DNA of 64,000 bases from Rhyzopertha dominica (taxonomy: Eukaryota > Arthropoda > Insecta > Coleoptera > Bostrichidae), in NCBI GenBank assembly GCA_025024175.1, contig QCXZ01000001.1:29382942-29446941 (forward strand). Reading direction: 5' to 3'. The notes under the pieces are model-generated. The model was not told where the DNA came from and did not search any database. It saw only the letters and a program-made list of their open reading frames with translations. Shown one piece after another: positions 11,581 through 22,438 of this stretch (its first letter is position 1; each line of letters begins with the position of its first letter). The translations under genes and the position numbers were made by a program.

Positions 11581-12442
11581 AGTGTTTATTTCATTCTTAC
11601 ACGTTAAGCACTGAAGCACATCGTTAGCGAACGCTGCTACTGACAATTGAGGTAGCGGCTTTTTTAAGTTAACGTCAGTACAAAATCGTACAATATTTTA
11701 AACAGGCCTTATGAGAGCTCTTTATATACCAATCTGATATTAGACGAGTGCAAAACATCGTATTTAACACTTACTCTGTTACTAACAATACGAAATTAAT
11801 GAATTATAATTTTGAAACTGCAACATACGGAAGTTTTACGGATATTAGGAATATCTATATTATAAATAAATTTTAATGCTATTTATTTATTTTGTAGAGA
11901 ATCTTTTACCATTTGGACATTTTGAATACAAACTGAATTAAGAAAGTACACGATCATCAATATTCTGAACAATTTTCTGGTAACGAATCCTTTTTAAGAA
12001 CAATTAGTAGGTGGTCCAACAATGCACATATCATGCAAACGATTATGTTGGAGCATGGTGAAAATTTCGGGTATGGTTTTTATCTGTTTATTGCGCAAGA
12101 ACATGAAACACGTTATATAGGCACAGAGTCTTCAAGACGTTCGCGGAAAACCAGTATATTTCAAAGAGATAACAATGCCCTCTAGTGTAAATACTAACCG
12201 ATTTTTTGTGAAAGAGAGTGTACATTATTGAGATTAATATCTTTGTGAAGAAAGCGGTAATTATGGAGTTGTCTATGTTTCATTTCAACAATTTCATAAA
12301 ATTACTACATTTGATGTATCTGGCAAATTTTGTGGCTTGTTTTTTTGGGTAGTCCATTTCATCTAGTTGCGTCGATGTACTCATAAAATTGCACAGCTTA
12401 AAGCCGGATCCAACAATTATTAAACGAATCACTTCTTTCCAG
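11581..12442. other. Intronic stretch without recognisable features
   Basis: AT-rich; only the splice acceptor CTTTCCAG at the right edge is identified. Confidence 0.6.
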
Positions 12443-12836
12443 ATCAAAAGGCTATTCAAACCTCTTCGTCCTTAGCAAGGCCGACCTCAATGCAGCCCTC
12501 TCCCATTACCCAGAGGCTCAAGAATTGCTCAACAAGAAGGCAAAGCAGCTCATGAAGAAGAACGCCGCCCTGGAAAGGAGAGACAACGCCATGATCGTCA
12601 TCGACAACCCCACACCAGTCCAACCTCAAGCGAAACTGTTGGACACCGTTATGCAGGTTGTTCCTGCGGATTCGCAGGCAAACAGACTTCTGCGGTTTGG
12701 CAGCAGGGGGAAACCCAGAAACGGGGTTGCTGGCGTGAAGGTGAAGTACAGGAACAGTTTCTGCACAATGCGGGATTATGGGAGTACGGACAGCACGTTT
12801 CAGACGAAAGTTACAGTGCACAGGACCATGAGTTAA
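12443..12836 (+). CDS. CNG channel subunit, last coding exon
   Basis: The exon completes an Arg codon and encodes the end of the binding domain (SKGYSNLFVLSKADLNAAL) with the C helix (SHYPEAQELLNKKAKQLMKK), then a polar C-terminal tail of about 85 residues ending RTMS and a TAA at 12834. In CNG channels the C helix closes on bound cyclic nucleotide. The tail has no obvious domain. Phase matches the preceding exon exactly, and codon use is more GC-rich than the surrounding intron, as in the two other exons. This fixes the 3' end of the gene. Confidence 0.93.
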
Positions 12837-12848
12837 TTTTTGAAGCAA

Positions 12849-12854
12849 AATAAA
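12849..12854 (+). terminator. Polyadenylation signal of the CNG gene
   Basis: AATAAA lies 12 bases after the stop codon of the last channel exon. It implies a very short 3' UTR unless a later site is used. Confidence 0.6.
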
Positions 12855-12930
12855 TTGTAAAAAAGTAAGGCCACTAAATATTAAAGGAAGCGGCAACTGT
12901 TACAAGTATCTGATTCGCGATGGTTTCTTA

Positions 12931-13274
12931 TACAGNGTTTCTATAAATGATTCATGCAACGCGGGCAGCGTTGATTTCTGATTTCTTTGTGCCGCCTTTT
13001 TGTAACTGCTGCCAAGCTACAATATGCACGGCGATAGTACTGAAGATAGCAGATCAATGTCACACCACAGCTCCGAATTGTAGCTTTCTGCAACCTTAAA
13101 GTTGATGTTGAAAATACACATTCCCATGCGTTATCTCATATTAAAATCATATCAAATAATTTAAAAATCGACAGATGACAAGTATACGTCACTTTCCTGA
13201 GAGGCAGCAAACTGATTTAATCGATAATTTCCATAAGCGCTCTGGATGCATGAATCATTTATAGAAACCCTGTA
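12931..13274. mobile_element. Mariner-type MITE, copy 1
   Basis: The left end ACAGNGTTTCTATAAATG and the right end CATTTATAGAAACCCTGT (in the opposite sense) form a terminal inverted repeat of about 28 bp, bordered by TA. There is no open frame. A second copy with the same termini and near-identical left interior is at 50621-51111. Superfamily assignment (Tc1/mariner-derived) rests on the TA borders and CAGGG start. Confidence 0.85.
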
Positions 13275-13578
13275 GTTCCATCTCTGTCAGCACCGGATCT
13301 ATTTACGCTCTCTGCTTTCTGACCGGCACTGTTAAGACTGACAGTTACACAGACCACAAAACTGACAACTTGGTTACACATCGGAAGCACCGTAATCTAT
13401 CATCATCTGCTAGCGAAAGAAAGAGTGCTAGATCTAGTACATATGTGGTATCTCAGACTTCTAACCTGAGTCTAAAGTAGTCGGTACCCTTAATATTTAG
13501 TGATCTTATAGAAAAGTAGATGGCAATGCCATCTGTCAGTTACTAACTGACTAGAGCCACTATAGTGGCTTTAAAACT
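13275..13578. other. Intergenic stretch, no gene seen
   Basis: Contains only a short GCCACTATAGTGGC palindrome near its right edge (13555-13568). Confidence 0.5.
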
Positions 13579-14610
13579 GACATGATAAAGCTACTTATCT
13601 GTCAAAATGGAAACTACTTTCCAAAGGAAGTGACCTGTATTCTACCAAGCCCACGTCACAGAAAAATAAAACAACCAGAATAAGCACTCTGGGTATGAGG
13701 AAGGGTCCGCGAAATTTCAATCCGCCATGTTTTGTGGATACTGACACTGACTGACAAATGTCAACCGCTCACCGCCGTTAAACGATTGCAGACATGTTAT
13801 GTAAATTACGTATTTTGACTTTGAGCTTTGTATGTTTTTTCACTTTTGGGTGATTGTTATAATTTATAATAATACAACGTAGTGTTGGCGGACGTGTTTG
13901 TGCTGTAAAGCAATGCAACAGCAGACGTAGGTATGCTGGAAACAACTATGTTTTTTAGCTTTCCAAAGGATGTTCGGAGGTTTGCTATTGCGAGTGATGG
14001 TTTTGCTTAATTTGACTTACTTAGTGCTCAAAACACAGCTAAACAGTGTACAACAGAGTGTGGAATATGCGGAAAATCTTCATTGATGGTATAGTGGGCA
14101 GTTAACATTTTAAAGAGAAAACATTTCTAAATGATTTACACGACCGATTACAACCTTATGCAGTACCATTCTTGCTTATTCATCCACCTACACCAGTTGA
14201 CAAATACAGGAGGTACTTACTTCCTTTGGCATTATAGACAAGTTTCGAAGGTGATCAAAAATTAAAGATGTTTGCTGGTATGTAATAACATAATTTTACT
14301 GCAGTTATACGAACAGTAAATGTTGATATTCTAACAGTGCCTATGAATAACACAACAGATGCGCAAAAGAAACTTCTATGACAGAAGTGCAAAGCAATCT
14401 TTATTACTATCGTGTAAATGCAGCTTTATATCCTGACAAAATGGCGGCCGGTAGACAAAAAAGTATAGGGTGTTGACAGGAGTGCGTATTATGGTTAGGT
14501 ATTCGTTTATTCTGTGCCCACGTATGCGGTACATGTCAACTTGGCAGAATACAGGTCACTTCCTTTAGGAAGTAGTTCCCAGTTTAACAGACTTTTCTAC
14601 TAACATGCCA
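13579..14610 (+). mobile_element. THAP-domain DNA transposon remnant
   Basis: Inverted repeats border the segment. The left arm includes AAAGGAAGTGACCTGTATTC (13624-13643) and the right arm is its reverse complement (14547-14566). Similarity extends over roughly 60-70 bp on each side. Inside lies a decayed THAP coding segment on +. Together these suggest a P-superfamily-like or other THAP-carrying DNA transposon cut down to about 1 kb. No transposase catalytic part is recognised. Confidence 0.7.
13886..14190 (+). pseudogene. THAP zinc-finger fragment
   Basis: Frames on + encode VCAVKQCNSRRRYAGNN, then (after a frame change) FSFPKDVRR, and near 14109 FKEKTFLNDLHDRL followed by AVPFLLIHPP. This is the THAP order: Cys pair, FPxD, C-terminal HF-like segment and the AVP box. 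THAP domains are sequence-specific DNA-binding modules found in transposases and in genes derived from them. Internal stops and at least two frame changes show it is dead. Confidence 0.75.
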
Positions 14611-15886
14611 TAGCTTTGGTTTATAAGCAAAACAAGTTCTGTTTGCGCTAGACCTAAACTACACTGACGAGCTGCAACAACAGCGAAACAGATTTGTCTG
14701 TTGTCAGTTGCGGTGCAGCAGCATAGCATAAACATGAATTTTAAGATAAATTTTTGTTATTATTTCTACGCTCATTTATTTTTTTGTGAATATAAGGTTT
14801 TCTTCCATGCTGTTATTGTAAAAATGAAGTTCGGTATTTGTTCGTTATTATCCAAAATATTTAATAATCGAATTACTTATAACTTAATTTTGTAGACCAG
14901 TAAAAAAATAGTGTGGTGAAGCGGCTGTTTTTGTAAATGAGAAAAAGTAGTTAAGGTGGCTAGATGGCATCACCATATAAATCTTCTAAAATAATATCGT
15001 TTATGTAGATGTCACAGTTTCGGCTTTTATCATCTAAGCTGCATGATATATCATTTACAACATTTTCGAGTAATAATAAAGTGTATAGAGCACTATATTA
15101 TTGCAACATCATAAATGGATGTTGTACTATATCAATATTTTAATGGTGCTAAGTTATCCAAATTTGATCAAGTCTAATAATAATATAAAATGAGTATATG
15201 AAATATACTAAATGTTTTGTAATTTAGTAAGCTTTACATCTATTTTTATAATAATAACAGTACCATTGAGAGAAACACATTTTATAGGGAGTGATATATT
15301 CTTTCACTGTTAGAGAAATACGGAAATATGAATATTGTCCAGTATTAAATCTATTTTGTACAATGTAAATGTCTTTGTAATAAATGATGTTAAAGAGAAC
15401 CACTGAAGAGATGCGTGTCATTTTTTACATTTACTTAACCTTTATAGCTTTACACTTTAAAAAAATATTCTGATATGATTCACAAAATATATCTCTACTT
15501 TTGTCAAATTTGCTTTGTATAAATCATCCAGAGCATGTTGGTTCTATACAATATGGGAACACTGCTTATCTCGTGTACTGTTTGTTATATTTTAAATAAA
15601 TTATTATCAGATTATGTCTTGTAATCCTGAAGATGAGCTTGTCCTTTTATGTTTTTAAGTAGTGTACCTACTGTTGAGATGAAATATCTTCATATTATTT
15701 TTATGTTCCTTAGATTCGTCAATAGATGCTTTCAAAGCTGTCAAAGGAACGCCACAGTTTCGTGCTCTGCGTTTCTTGATGACCTAAGCTGCTTATGACG
15801 TGACGCGCCATCTATGTTGTTCAAAACAACGTGAGAACGTTTTGTGAATTGTGATTGCCGTAAAATAATAAAAAGATCAATAAAAC
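14611..15886. other. Stretch between two transposons, no gene seen
   Basis: AT-rich. The right part must include the 5' end of the Harbinger element, but I could not identify its terminal inverted repeat by eye. Confidence 0.5.
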
Positions 15887-17141
15887 ATGAACCAGCTTTT
15901 AAAGGAGGATTTTGTTCTAAAGGTACTTACATCGATGTAGTATATTTCACATAATATATCTAGATACATGATCTAGTTAAAATTTGTAGGAACTATTGAA
16001 ACCATCATATATAGAAATATCAGATTCAGAATCTTCATCAAGTTCTTCAGATGAAGAAGAGATACTTCGAGCAAAACGAATTAGAATACAGGAATATGTA
16101 GAATGTGTTGTTCATGGCTATTCGGAAACTGAATTTAAGTTTCATTTTAGAATGCAAAGAACTACAGCATGTAAAGCTATAAGTAAGTGGGGCAAATTGT
16201 TGATTAATTTCTGCATTTAATGTATCATTGTTGATATTTTTCGATATTTTAAGACATACCAATTTCTTACCTACACCTAAAATATGTACGCGAAAGAATA
16301 ACTCCTGAGAAAGCTTTCTTAATGGCTTTATGGTACTTATAAGTAACCAAGAAAGTTTTCGATAAGTGTGATAGATTTGATGTTGCCTTAAGTTCTGCAC
16401 ATAGATGTTTAAAAAGAATATTAAAATTTTTACTATCCATTAAAGCAGCTGTTATTAAATGGCCAACAGGGGCAGAAATTGTACTCATAACAGAGGGATA
16501 TCAAAGAACGAAAGGTATTGCTTGCATCATAGGTGCTATAGATGGAAGCCACATTGAAATAGCTAGACCTGCTAATGATCAGAATGCTTATATTAATTGC
16601 AAAGGTTATCACAGCTTGCTTTTGCAAGTAATTGTGGACAATAATAAAAGATTTATTGATGTATATTGTGGAGAACCTGGGTCTTTGCATGATGCAAGGC
16701 TGTTAAGAAAATCTAATATCTATACAAAACTGGAAAATAATCCAGAATTTATTGGAGACAACTTCATAATTGGTGACTGCATATCCAAACTTGAAGTGGT
16801 TAGTCACTCTATTTAAGGATAATGGATGATTGTCCAATCAACAGTTAGATTTTAATTACAGAATTTCTGGGTCTAGGGTGGTAGTGGAGCATGCTCTTGG
16901 TTTACTAAAAAGTAGATTTAGACGTTTGAGAAAGCTGGATAACTTGGATAAAGTCACTTGCAGTGAAATAATTATGGGAGCATGTATATTACACAATATT
17001 TGTTTAAAAGAACAAGACTTTATAGAGGCAGACCCAAATGATTTTAATCAGCCAGACCAAGTACCATACGTCAACAATCCTGGTGTTGAGTGCAATCAAC
17101 AACTTAATAAACAACAGCTATTTGATTTGTTATATAACTAA
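15887..17141 (+). pseudogene. PIF/Harbinger transposase (HARBI1-like), slightly decayed
   Basis: A first exon starts at ATG 15887 (MNQLLKEDFVLK, donor at 15923) and joins an exon from 15990 (acidic Ser/Glu stretch, then a helix-turn-helix-like region). A third exon from about 16250 carries RITPEKAFLMALWYL, ..CDRFDVALSSAHRCLKRI.., the first catalytic Asp in GAIDGSHIEI (~16530), CKGYHSLLLQ, EPGSLHDARLL, the second Asp in IIGDC (~16770), and the Glu in SRVVVEHALGLLKSRFRRL (~16880). It ends at TAA 17139. All three DDE residues are visible. Damage consists of frame changes near 16345, a shift near 16785 and a TGA near 16828. It pairs with the minus-strand gene on its right, the convergent two-gene layout usual for this superfamily. 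Confidence 0.9.
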
Positions 17142-17209
17142 TAAAACTGATACCTATATATGTATAAACTAATGTTTATTAAATATTAAATAATGATACA
17201 AATGTGTTT
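17142..17209. other. Convergent gap between the two Harbinger genes
   Basis: Only about 70 bp separate the two stop codons. AATAAA and its complement are present nearby, as expected for facing 3' ends. Confidence 0.5.
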
Positions 17210-17400
17210 CATGTATTATGTTTTAAGTTTAAGTATTGCTGCAGTAAGTCTAACTTCCTATTTTCCAGTATAAGTTTTTCACGTTCCAAATTAATCCTTT
17301 GATCATGCCATTTTTGCTTCTTTTCGGCTTCTTCACGTTTGAATTCCATATAGTCAACTCTCTATCTCTTACTCGACTTGGGTGTACTTCTATTTATATT
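17210..17400 (-). pseudogene. Harbinger second gene (Myb-like protein), C-terminal part
   Basis: On the minus strand the frame encodes YMEFKREEAEKKQKWHDQ and LEREKLILENRKLDLLQQYL, a charged coiled-coil tail, ending at a stop at 17210-17212. Such tails close the Myb/SANT-like DNA-binding partner protein encoded by PIF/Harbinger elements. It abuts the left LTR of the Copia element exactly. The DNA-binding part lies beyond the Copia at 21781-22438. An in-frame TAG near the Copia border suggests additional decay. Confidence 0.75.
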
Positions 17401-17467
17401 TGTTAGAATATATGGGTATTTTGATTAATAGTTAGTAATATTTGTTTGACCCATTAAAAATAAATAG
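17401..17467 (+). repeat. Copia left LTR (67 bp)
   Basis: Identical to 21622-21688. It starts with TG and ends near AATAAATAG. It is very short for a Copia LTR, and the gag start codon follows only 46 bp later. Confidence 0.8.
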
Positions 17468-17513
17468 TACGACGAAGACTTACAACTGAAGCAAAAAGTA
17501 GCTTGTAAGTAAA

Positions 17514-18500
17514 ATGGCAGTTGAAAAATTCAAATTTCCCTTATTGAATGAAGATAACTACAATGCTTGGTCATTGCGTGCNGGAGCAGTACTACAACAA
17601 AGACGACTTTGGGAGGCAGTAAGCCCTGGATATGAAGGGATCGCAGAGTTAACTCCAAAACAGCAAGACAAAGACAGTGACGCAAGGAATTTCCGAATTC
17701 AAGCTGTAGAAGATCAGTATCTGACCGATATTCAACACTGCACAACAGCAAAAGAAGCATGGGAGGTGTTAAGAGAAATACATTGTAACTTTGGCATGTT
17801 ACATATGATTACAATGTCAGAAGAGATGTGCACTGTCAAGAAAACTTCCAACTTAACTATGAGGGAATAAATACATGGGAAGGATTCAAATGTCATGTGA
17901 AAAGTTAGCTAAAGGTGGGCTCCAATTTTCCGATAGTGCAATAGCTGCTTTTATGTTACTGGGACCGCCAAGGCCGCATTACGAAGGATTAATTAGAAGC
18001 ATTGATTATAATGAAGAGCAGCAATTAAGTACAAAGGTAGTTAAAGCTAAATTAATTTTAGAAGAAAGAAGAGAAAATTTGGACAAACATCATGCTGAAG
18101 AAGCAGAAGCCAAGGCGTTAGCGTTGAGAATAAGGAAGAATTTTAGAAGTCACCGAAACGAATCAAGTGTAATAAATCGAAAAGAAGACGAAGAGGAAGC
18201 AAGTAAGCGAAATGTTGATGTTTTGCATGCAACAAAGATGGCCACATTGCAAAGTATTGNCCTAGATTTAATGATAGGAATGCTAACAGAAGAAACTTCT
18301 ACNAGAAGACGACGAATGACAGCAACCAACGACGAGGAAGAAAAATCTATAAAAATGAAAAGGCAGCAGTTTGTCAGAATTACACAGAAGACGAAGATAG
18401 TGAAATAAATGAAAATCGTGAAGACGATTCAAGTGCAAGAGTGGTGAAGTTTAAAGCTTTAAGAGCAAAGAAGGCCCCGGGAGAAAGAAAGGAGGACAGA
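17514..18500 (+). pseudogene. Copia gag with zinc knuckle
   Basis: From ATG 17514 the frame encodes the Copia gag start (FKFPLLNEDNYNAWSLR, LWEAVSPGYEG, QYLTDIQHCTTAKEAWEVL). It is interrupted by TAA at 17868 and continues in another frame from 17875 (MSCEKLAKGGLQFSDSAIA, AFMLLGPPRPHYEGLI). Near 18210 a third frame gives a zinc knuckle CFACNKDGHIAKY whose fourth Cys codon contains an N. Gag forms the virus-like particle and packages the RNA. The three frame changes are single-base events and could be true mutations or assembly errors. Confidence 0.85.
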
Positions 18501-21500
18501 ATATTTATGTGGATATCTGATTCAGGAGCAACACATCTATGACACCGTTCAGGGAAATTTTGGAGGATTTTGACGACAGCACTGAAGGAGTAGTTGAACT
18601 TGCAGACGGAAAATATGCAAATGTAAAAAGGAAAGGATCAGTTACAATACAAATATGTAAAGAATATGGAGGATGGACAATACAATTAAAGGAAGTAGTT
18701 TATGTTCCGGACTTGGAAAACAATCTGATTTCCTTAGTACAACTCGACAAGAAAGGTCTGGAAATACGAAAAAAGAATGGTTGTATTAAAGTGATGGATA
18801 ACAAGGGAGTAATAATTAAAGCGATAAACAGTGGAAGCGACGTATATCTAATAAAATGTGATTCGTACTCTGTGAATGGGCAAAACATCGAGAATAGTAA
18901 CAACCACATGTTAGTCAATAAGGGCATGAGTGCCAGAAGAACAACGTTAATATGGCATCAACGATTTGGACACATGAAGAAATTACCAGAAGTGTGTAAA
19001 ATAACAAATACAAATGAAAAATGTGATATATGCATTCAGGGGAAGATGAAGAGAAAGAAGTTTGAAGTCAGCAAGGCGGAAACAAATGAAATCCTAAAAA
19101 TTGTACATTCAGATGTAGTTGGAAAAATTACACCAAACTCATTAGGTGGAGCACAATATTTTGTAACATTTTTGGATGATTTCTCAAGGTATTCTGAAGT
19201 AGCACTGATAAAGAGAAAGGACGAAGTATTAGCAAACTTCAAAATATTTGTACAGAAGTCAGAAAACATTCAAGGAATACATTGAAAGCATTACAAAGTG
19301 ATAATGGTGGAGAGTATACGAGCAATGAATTTAAGCAATATTTGAATACAAAAGGTATATTGCACAGGCTAACTATTCCAGGAACACCACAACAAAATGG
19401 GAAGGCCGAAAGACTGAATCAAACATTGCTAAATATTGTTCATTGTCTATTATTACAATCGGGTTTACCATCAACATTTGGGCAGAAGCATTAGCAGCCG
19501 CAAATTTTATAAGAAACAGATGTCCTACAAAAGCTATCAAGTTACAAATACCATATGAACTATGGTCTAAGAAGAAACTTACTGCAGATTGTGTTAATAC
19601 AATTAAAGTATTTGGATGCAAGGCATGGGCGCATAATTTAGAAGGTCGCAAGTTCGATGCAAAAGCAATAGAATGCATAAATCTGGGATTTCAAGATAAT
19701 ATCAAGGGCCATCGATTATGGGACCTGAACCGTAGAAAAATTATATTGTCAAGAGACGTTATATTCGAAGAAGATAACTTTCCATTCAAGATGAAACTCA
19801 CCAAAGACCTTCAGACATTCTCCAGAGCAGGGGAAGTAGAAATGAAAATAAACAGTGAAGACATAGACAGACAAACTGAAAATTTACAAAATAAAGAAAA
19901 TCGAATGAGGCAAATTGTAGAAGATGAAAGAGATGGTAAAGAAGAGAAAGAAATGGTAGTAAAGTTTTCAACTAATGAAGATGAAGGAAATCCACATGAA
20001 GTAAGACGATCAACCCGAATCAGAAAACCAAAAGAATGCACTTGCTGTCAGATTAAAGTAAACATCGAAGAAGATCCATTAACCCCAGAGGAAGCACTGA
20101 CCAGAAGAGATTGTGATAAGTGGAAAGAAGCTATGAAACAATAGATAGAAAGTATAAAGAAAAACGGAACGTGGACCTTAGTTAAGAGACCTAAACATGC
20201 AAACGTCATCGGATGCAGGTGGATATTTAAATCAAACGTGATAAAAATGGAGTAATAGATAGATACAAGGCAAGATTGGTTGCCCAAGGTTTTAACCAAA
20301 TTTACGGAAGAGATTATTGGGATACATACAGTCCAGTTATAAGACGAGATAGTTTACGAATTTTACTGGCAATTTCAGTAAAACAAGCCTGGCAAGTACA
20401 TCATGTTGACGTAGCAAATGCATACTTAAACAGTGAACTTAAAAACACTATTTATATGGAACAACCAAAATATTGGGAAGAAGGTGATAATGACATTGTC
20501 TGTTTATTACAGAAAAGCCTTTATGGATTACACCAATCTGGAAAAGAATGGAACGATCATCTTCACAGTGTGTTAACAACAATAGGGTTGAAGCATTGTA
20601 TCTCTGATCCATGTGTATACATTGATAACGATCTAATATTGGGAGTGTATGTAGATGATATTATACTGGTGGGTCACCTAGAACAAATTCAATATGTAAA
20701 GCAAGAATTAATGAATAAGTTTGACACCAGAGATTTAGGTGAAGCTACAAACACATTAGGAATAAATATAACCAGGGAGAACCCTAAGGAGATAGTGATT
20801 GACCAAGTTAATTATATTAAGGCATTGCTTTCTGAATTCAATATGTCAGAAGCAAAAGGATGTACGACACTAGCTGTAGAAGACAACGACATGGAAGATA
20901 TAAGTGAAAGTTTTGATGAAACAACATACAGAAGAGCTATTGGACAACCGCAATATATAGCAACATGTACAAGACCAGATTTATCATTTACCATAAACAG
21001 ACTAAGCAAATACAGTAACAAACCGACACAGAAAAGTTGGCAAGAAGTGAAACGACTAATGAGATATTTAAAGGCAACTCAGGATTTGAAATTAAAATAT
21101 GCAAAGGATGGAGTAACTGAAATATACTGTGACGCTGACTGGGCAAATGATAAAGATGATTCTAAGTTGATTTGTGGTTTTGTAGTGATACTATCAGGAG
21201 GAGTGGTATCATGGAGAAGCAAGAAACAACAAATAATCGCAACATCCACCGTTGAAGCGGAATACATCAGTATGTTTGAAACCTGTAAGCAAATGATATG
21301 GATTATGGAATTGCTAAATCTGATTATTTACCGAAACCGTGTAAAGTGTTTGTTGACAATCAGGGCGCATGTGATTTGGCAGTAGAGGATCGTCTCAGAG
21401 CGCACAAAACATATAAGGATAAGGTATCACAAAGTAACAGAATATGTGTTAGATGGTTTTATAAACTTTTGTTATGTGCCTTCTGAAAACAATGTATCTG

Positions 21501-21568
21501 ACATACTAACAAAGGTACTAAGCGGACCGAAGATAAAAACTCTTTTGTACAAGCTAGGATTGAATTAA
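18501..21568 (+). pseudogene. Copia pol: protease, integrase, RT, RNase H
   Basis: The protease site is WISDSGATHL (~18510). The pre-integrase His-Cys region (WHQRFGHMKKL...CDICIQGK) and integrase core follow, with HSDVVG, FVTFLDDFSRY, LQSDNGGEYTS and GTPQQNGKAERLNQTLL carrying the D, D, E residues. The RT has VAQGFNQIYGRDYWDTYSPV, HHVDVANAYLN and the catalytic VYVDDII (~20650). RNase H has YCDADWANDKDDSK and QQIIATSTVEAEYIS. The last frame ends near 21568 (KLGLN). Frame breaks at about 18535, 19280, 19490, 20143 and 21340 prevent one continuous protein. All catalytic motifs are present, so few changes separate it from an active copy. Confidence 0.92.
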
Positions 21569-21621
21569 TTAATATGTATTTAGATGCATATATATATCAA
21601 ACAAAATTACTAAAGGGGAAG

Positions 21622-21688
21622 TGTTAGAATATATGGGTATTTTGATTAATAGTTAGTAATATTTGTTTGACCCATTAAAAATAAATAG
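21622..21688 (+). repeat. Copia right LTR (67 bp)
   Basis: No difference from the left copy over 67 bp; preceded by the polypurine tract AAAGGGGAAG. Confidence 0.8.
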
Positions 21689-21780
21689 ATAAAAATAAAT
21701 TAGATTTTCATGGTGATGGTAGATGTTTTTTTTTGATAAACAGTTATGTCAACTAAAAGAAGCTTTGTAACAATTTTGGT

Positions 21781-22438
21781 TTAATAAAAGGTGAAGACGA
21801 CGAATATTTTAATAAGTGGTATTTGCCAACTAATTCTAACAATATTTCCATCTACCACTGTTTCATCTAACTCGTTATTATTATTACCAGCTGGCAACTG
21901 CTTTGCATCTGGACTGCCCATTTCATATGAATTAATAGCATGTGAACATAAATTACTTGGACTTGTTCCTACGACCTCATCCATTAGGGTAAAGAAGTGA
22001 AATCTGGATGGTGCTCGACCCGTTTTATTTTTGTTGTCTTTAGCGTTACGATAACTTTTCATTAAACTGTTCCATTTATTTTGGACCATGATACTATTGA
22101 CCTCGTACTTGGAACTTAACAAGTCATTCGTAACATTGTCAAACACGTTTTCTTTTTTTTTTGGATGATTTAAATCATCAATATGCGTAGCTATGGATTT
22201 TATTAATACTACTACTTTCTTTTAATTTTGTCTTCATCCAAGGAAGGATCTGAAGTTTCTAGCTATTAGTGAACTTACAAACGATTCATCTGAAAATTTA
22301 ATAACATTAAATCAAATATGTGAGAAATAGCATTCTACAATTTTACTTGCCTTCCGTTGCACGTGCATAATCTTCATTAAGCCAGAAATTGTAAGATTTC
22401 TTGCTTTCAGGATCATACACTTCTAAATAATTATTCAT
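21781..22438 (-). pseudogene. Harbinger second gene (Myb/SANT-like protein), N-terminal part
   Basis: On the minus strand an ATG at 22438 begins MNNYLEVYDPESKKSYNFWL, followed by a GT donor after 22347. Toward lower positions comes a Myb/trihelix-like segment: VLIKSIATHIDDL, then VQNKWNSLMKSYRNAKDN, TGRAPSRFHFF and LMDEVVGTSP. In PIF/Harbinger elements this protein binds DNA and brings the transposase to the nucleus and to the element ends. The middle has a frame problem near 22220. The last ~20 residues before 21781 look like read-through into an intron. Its C-terminal exon lies across the Copia element. Confidence 0.8.

Larger units (their letters stand above)
6697..12442 (+). other. Large last intron of the CNG gene, filled with mobile elements
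   Basis: It is bounded by GTTAGT (6697) and a CTTTCCAG acceptor (12442). It contains, in order, a foldback element, a Gypsy pol remnant, a non-LTR RNase H tail fragment, a 46-bp palindrome and a tRNA-like SINE head, each listed separately. All protein-coding remnants inside it lie on the opposite strand to the host gene. Confidence 0.85.
17401..21688 (+). mobile_element. Copia LTR retrotransposon inserted in the Harbinger second gene
   Basis: An element of about 4.3 kb has the Copia order gag, protease, integrase, reverse transcriptase, RNase H. It is bounded by identical 67-bp direct repeats starting TGTTAGAATATATGGG (17401-17467 and 21622-21688), with a purine tract AAAGGGGAAG just before the right one. 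It separates the N- and C-terminal parts of the Harbinger Myb-like gene, so it inserted after Harbinger. Identical repeats suggest a recent insertion, yet the coding region has several frame breaks. No clear target duplication is visible. Confidence 0.92.

Noticed and set aside
12456..12896. 146-codon minus-strand frame
   Set aside because: Exact shadow of the last CNG exon.
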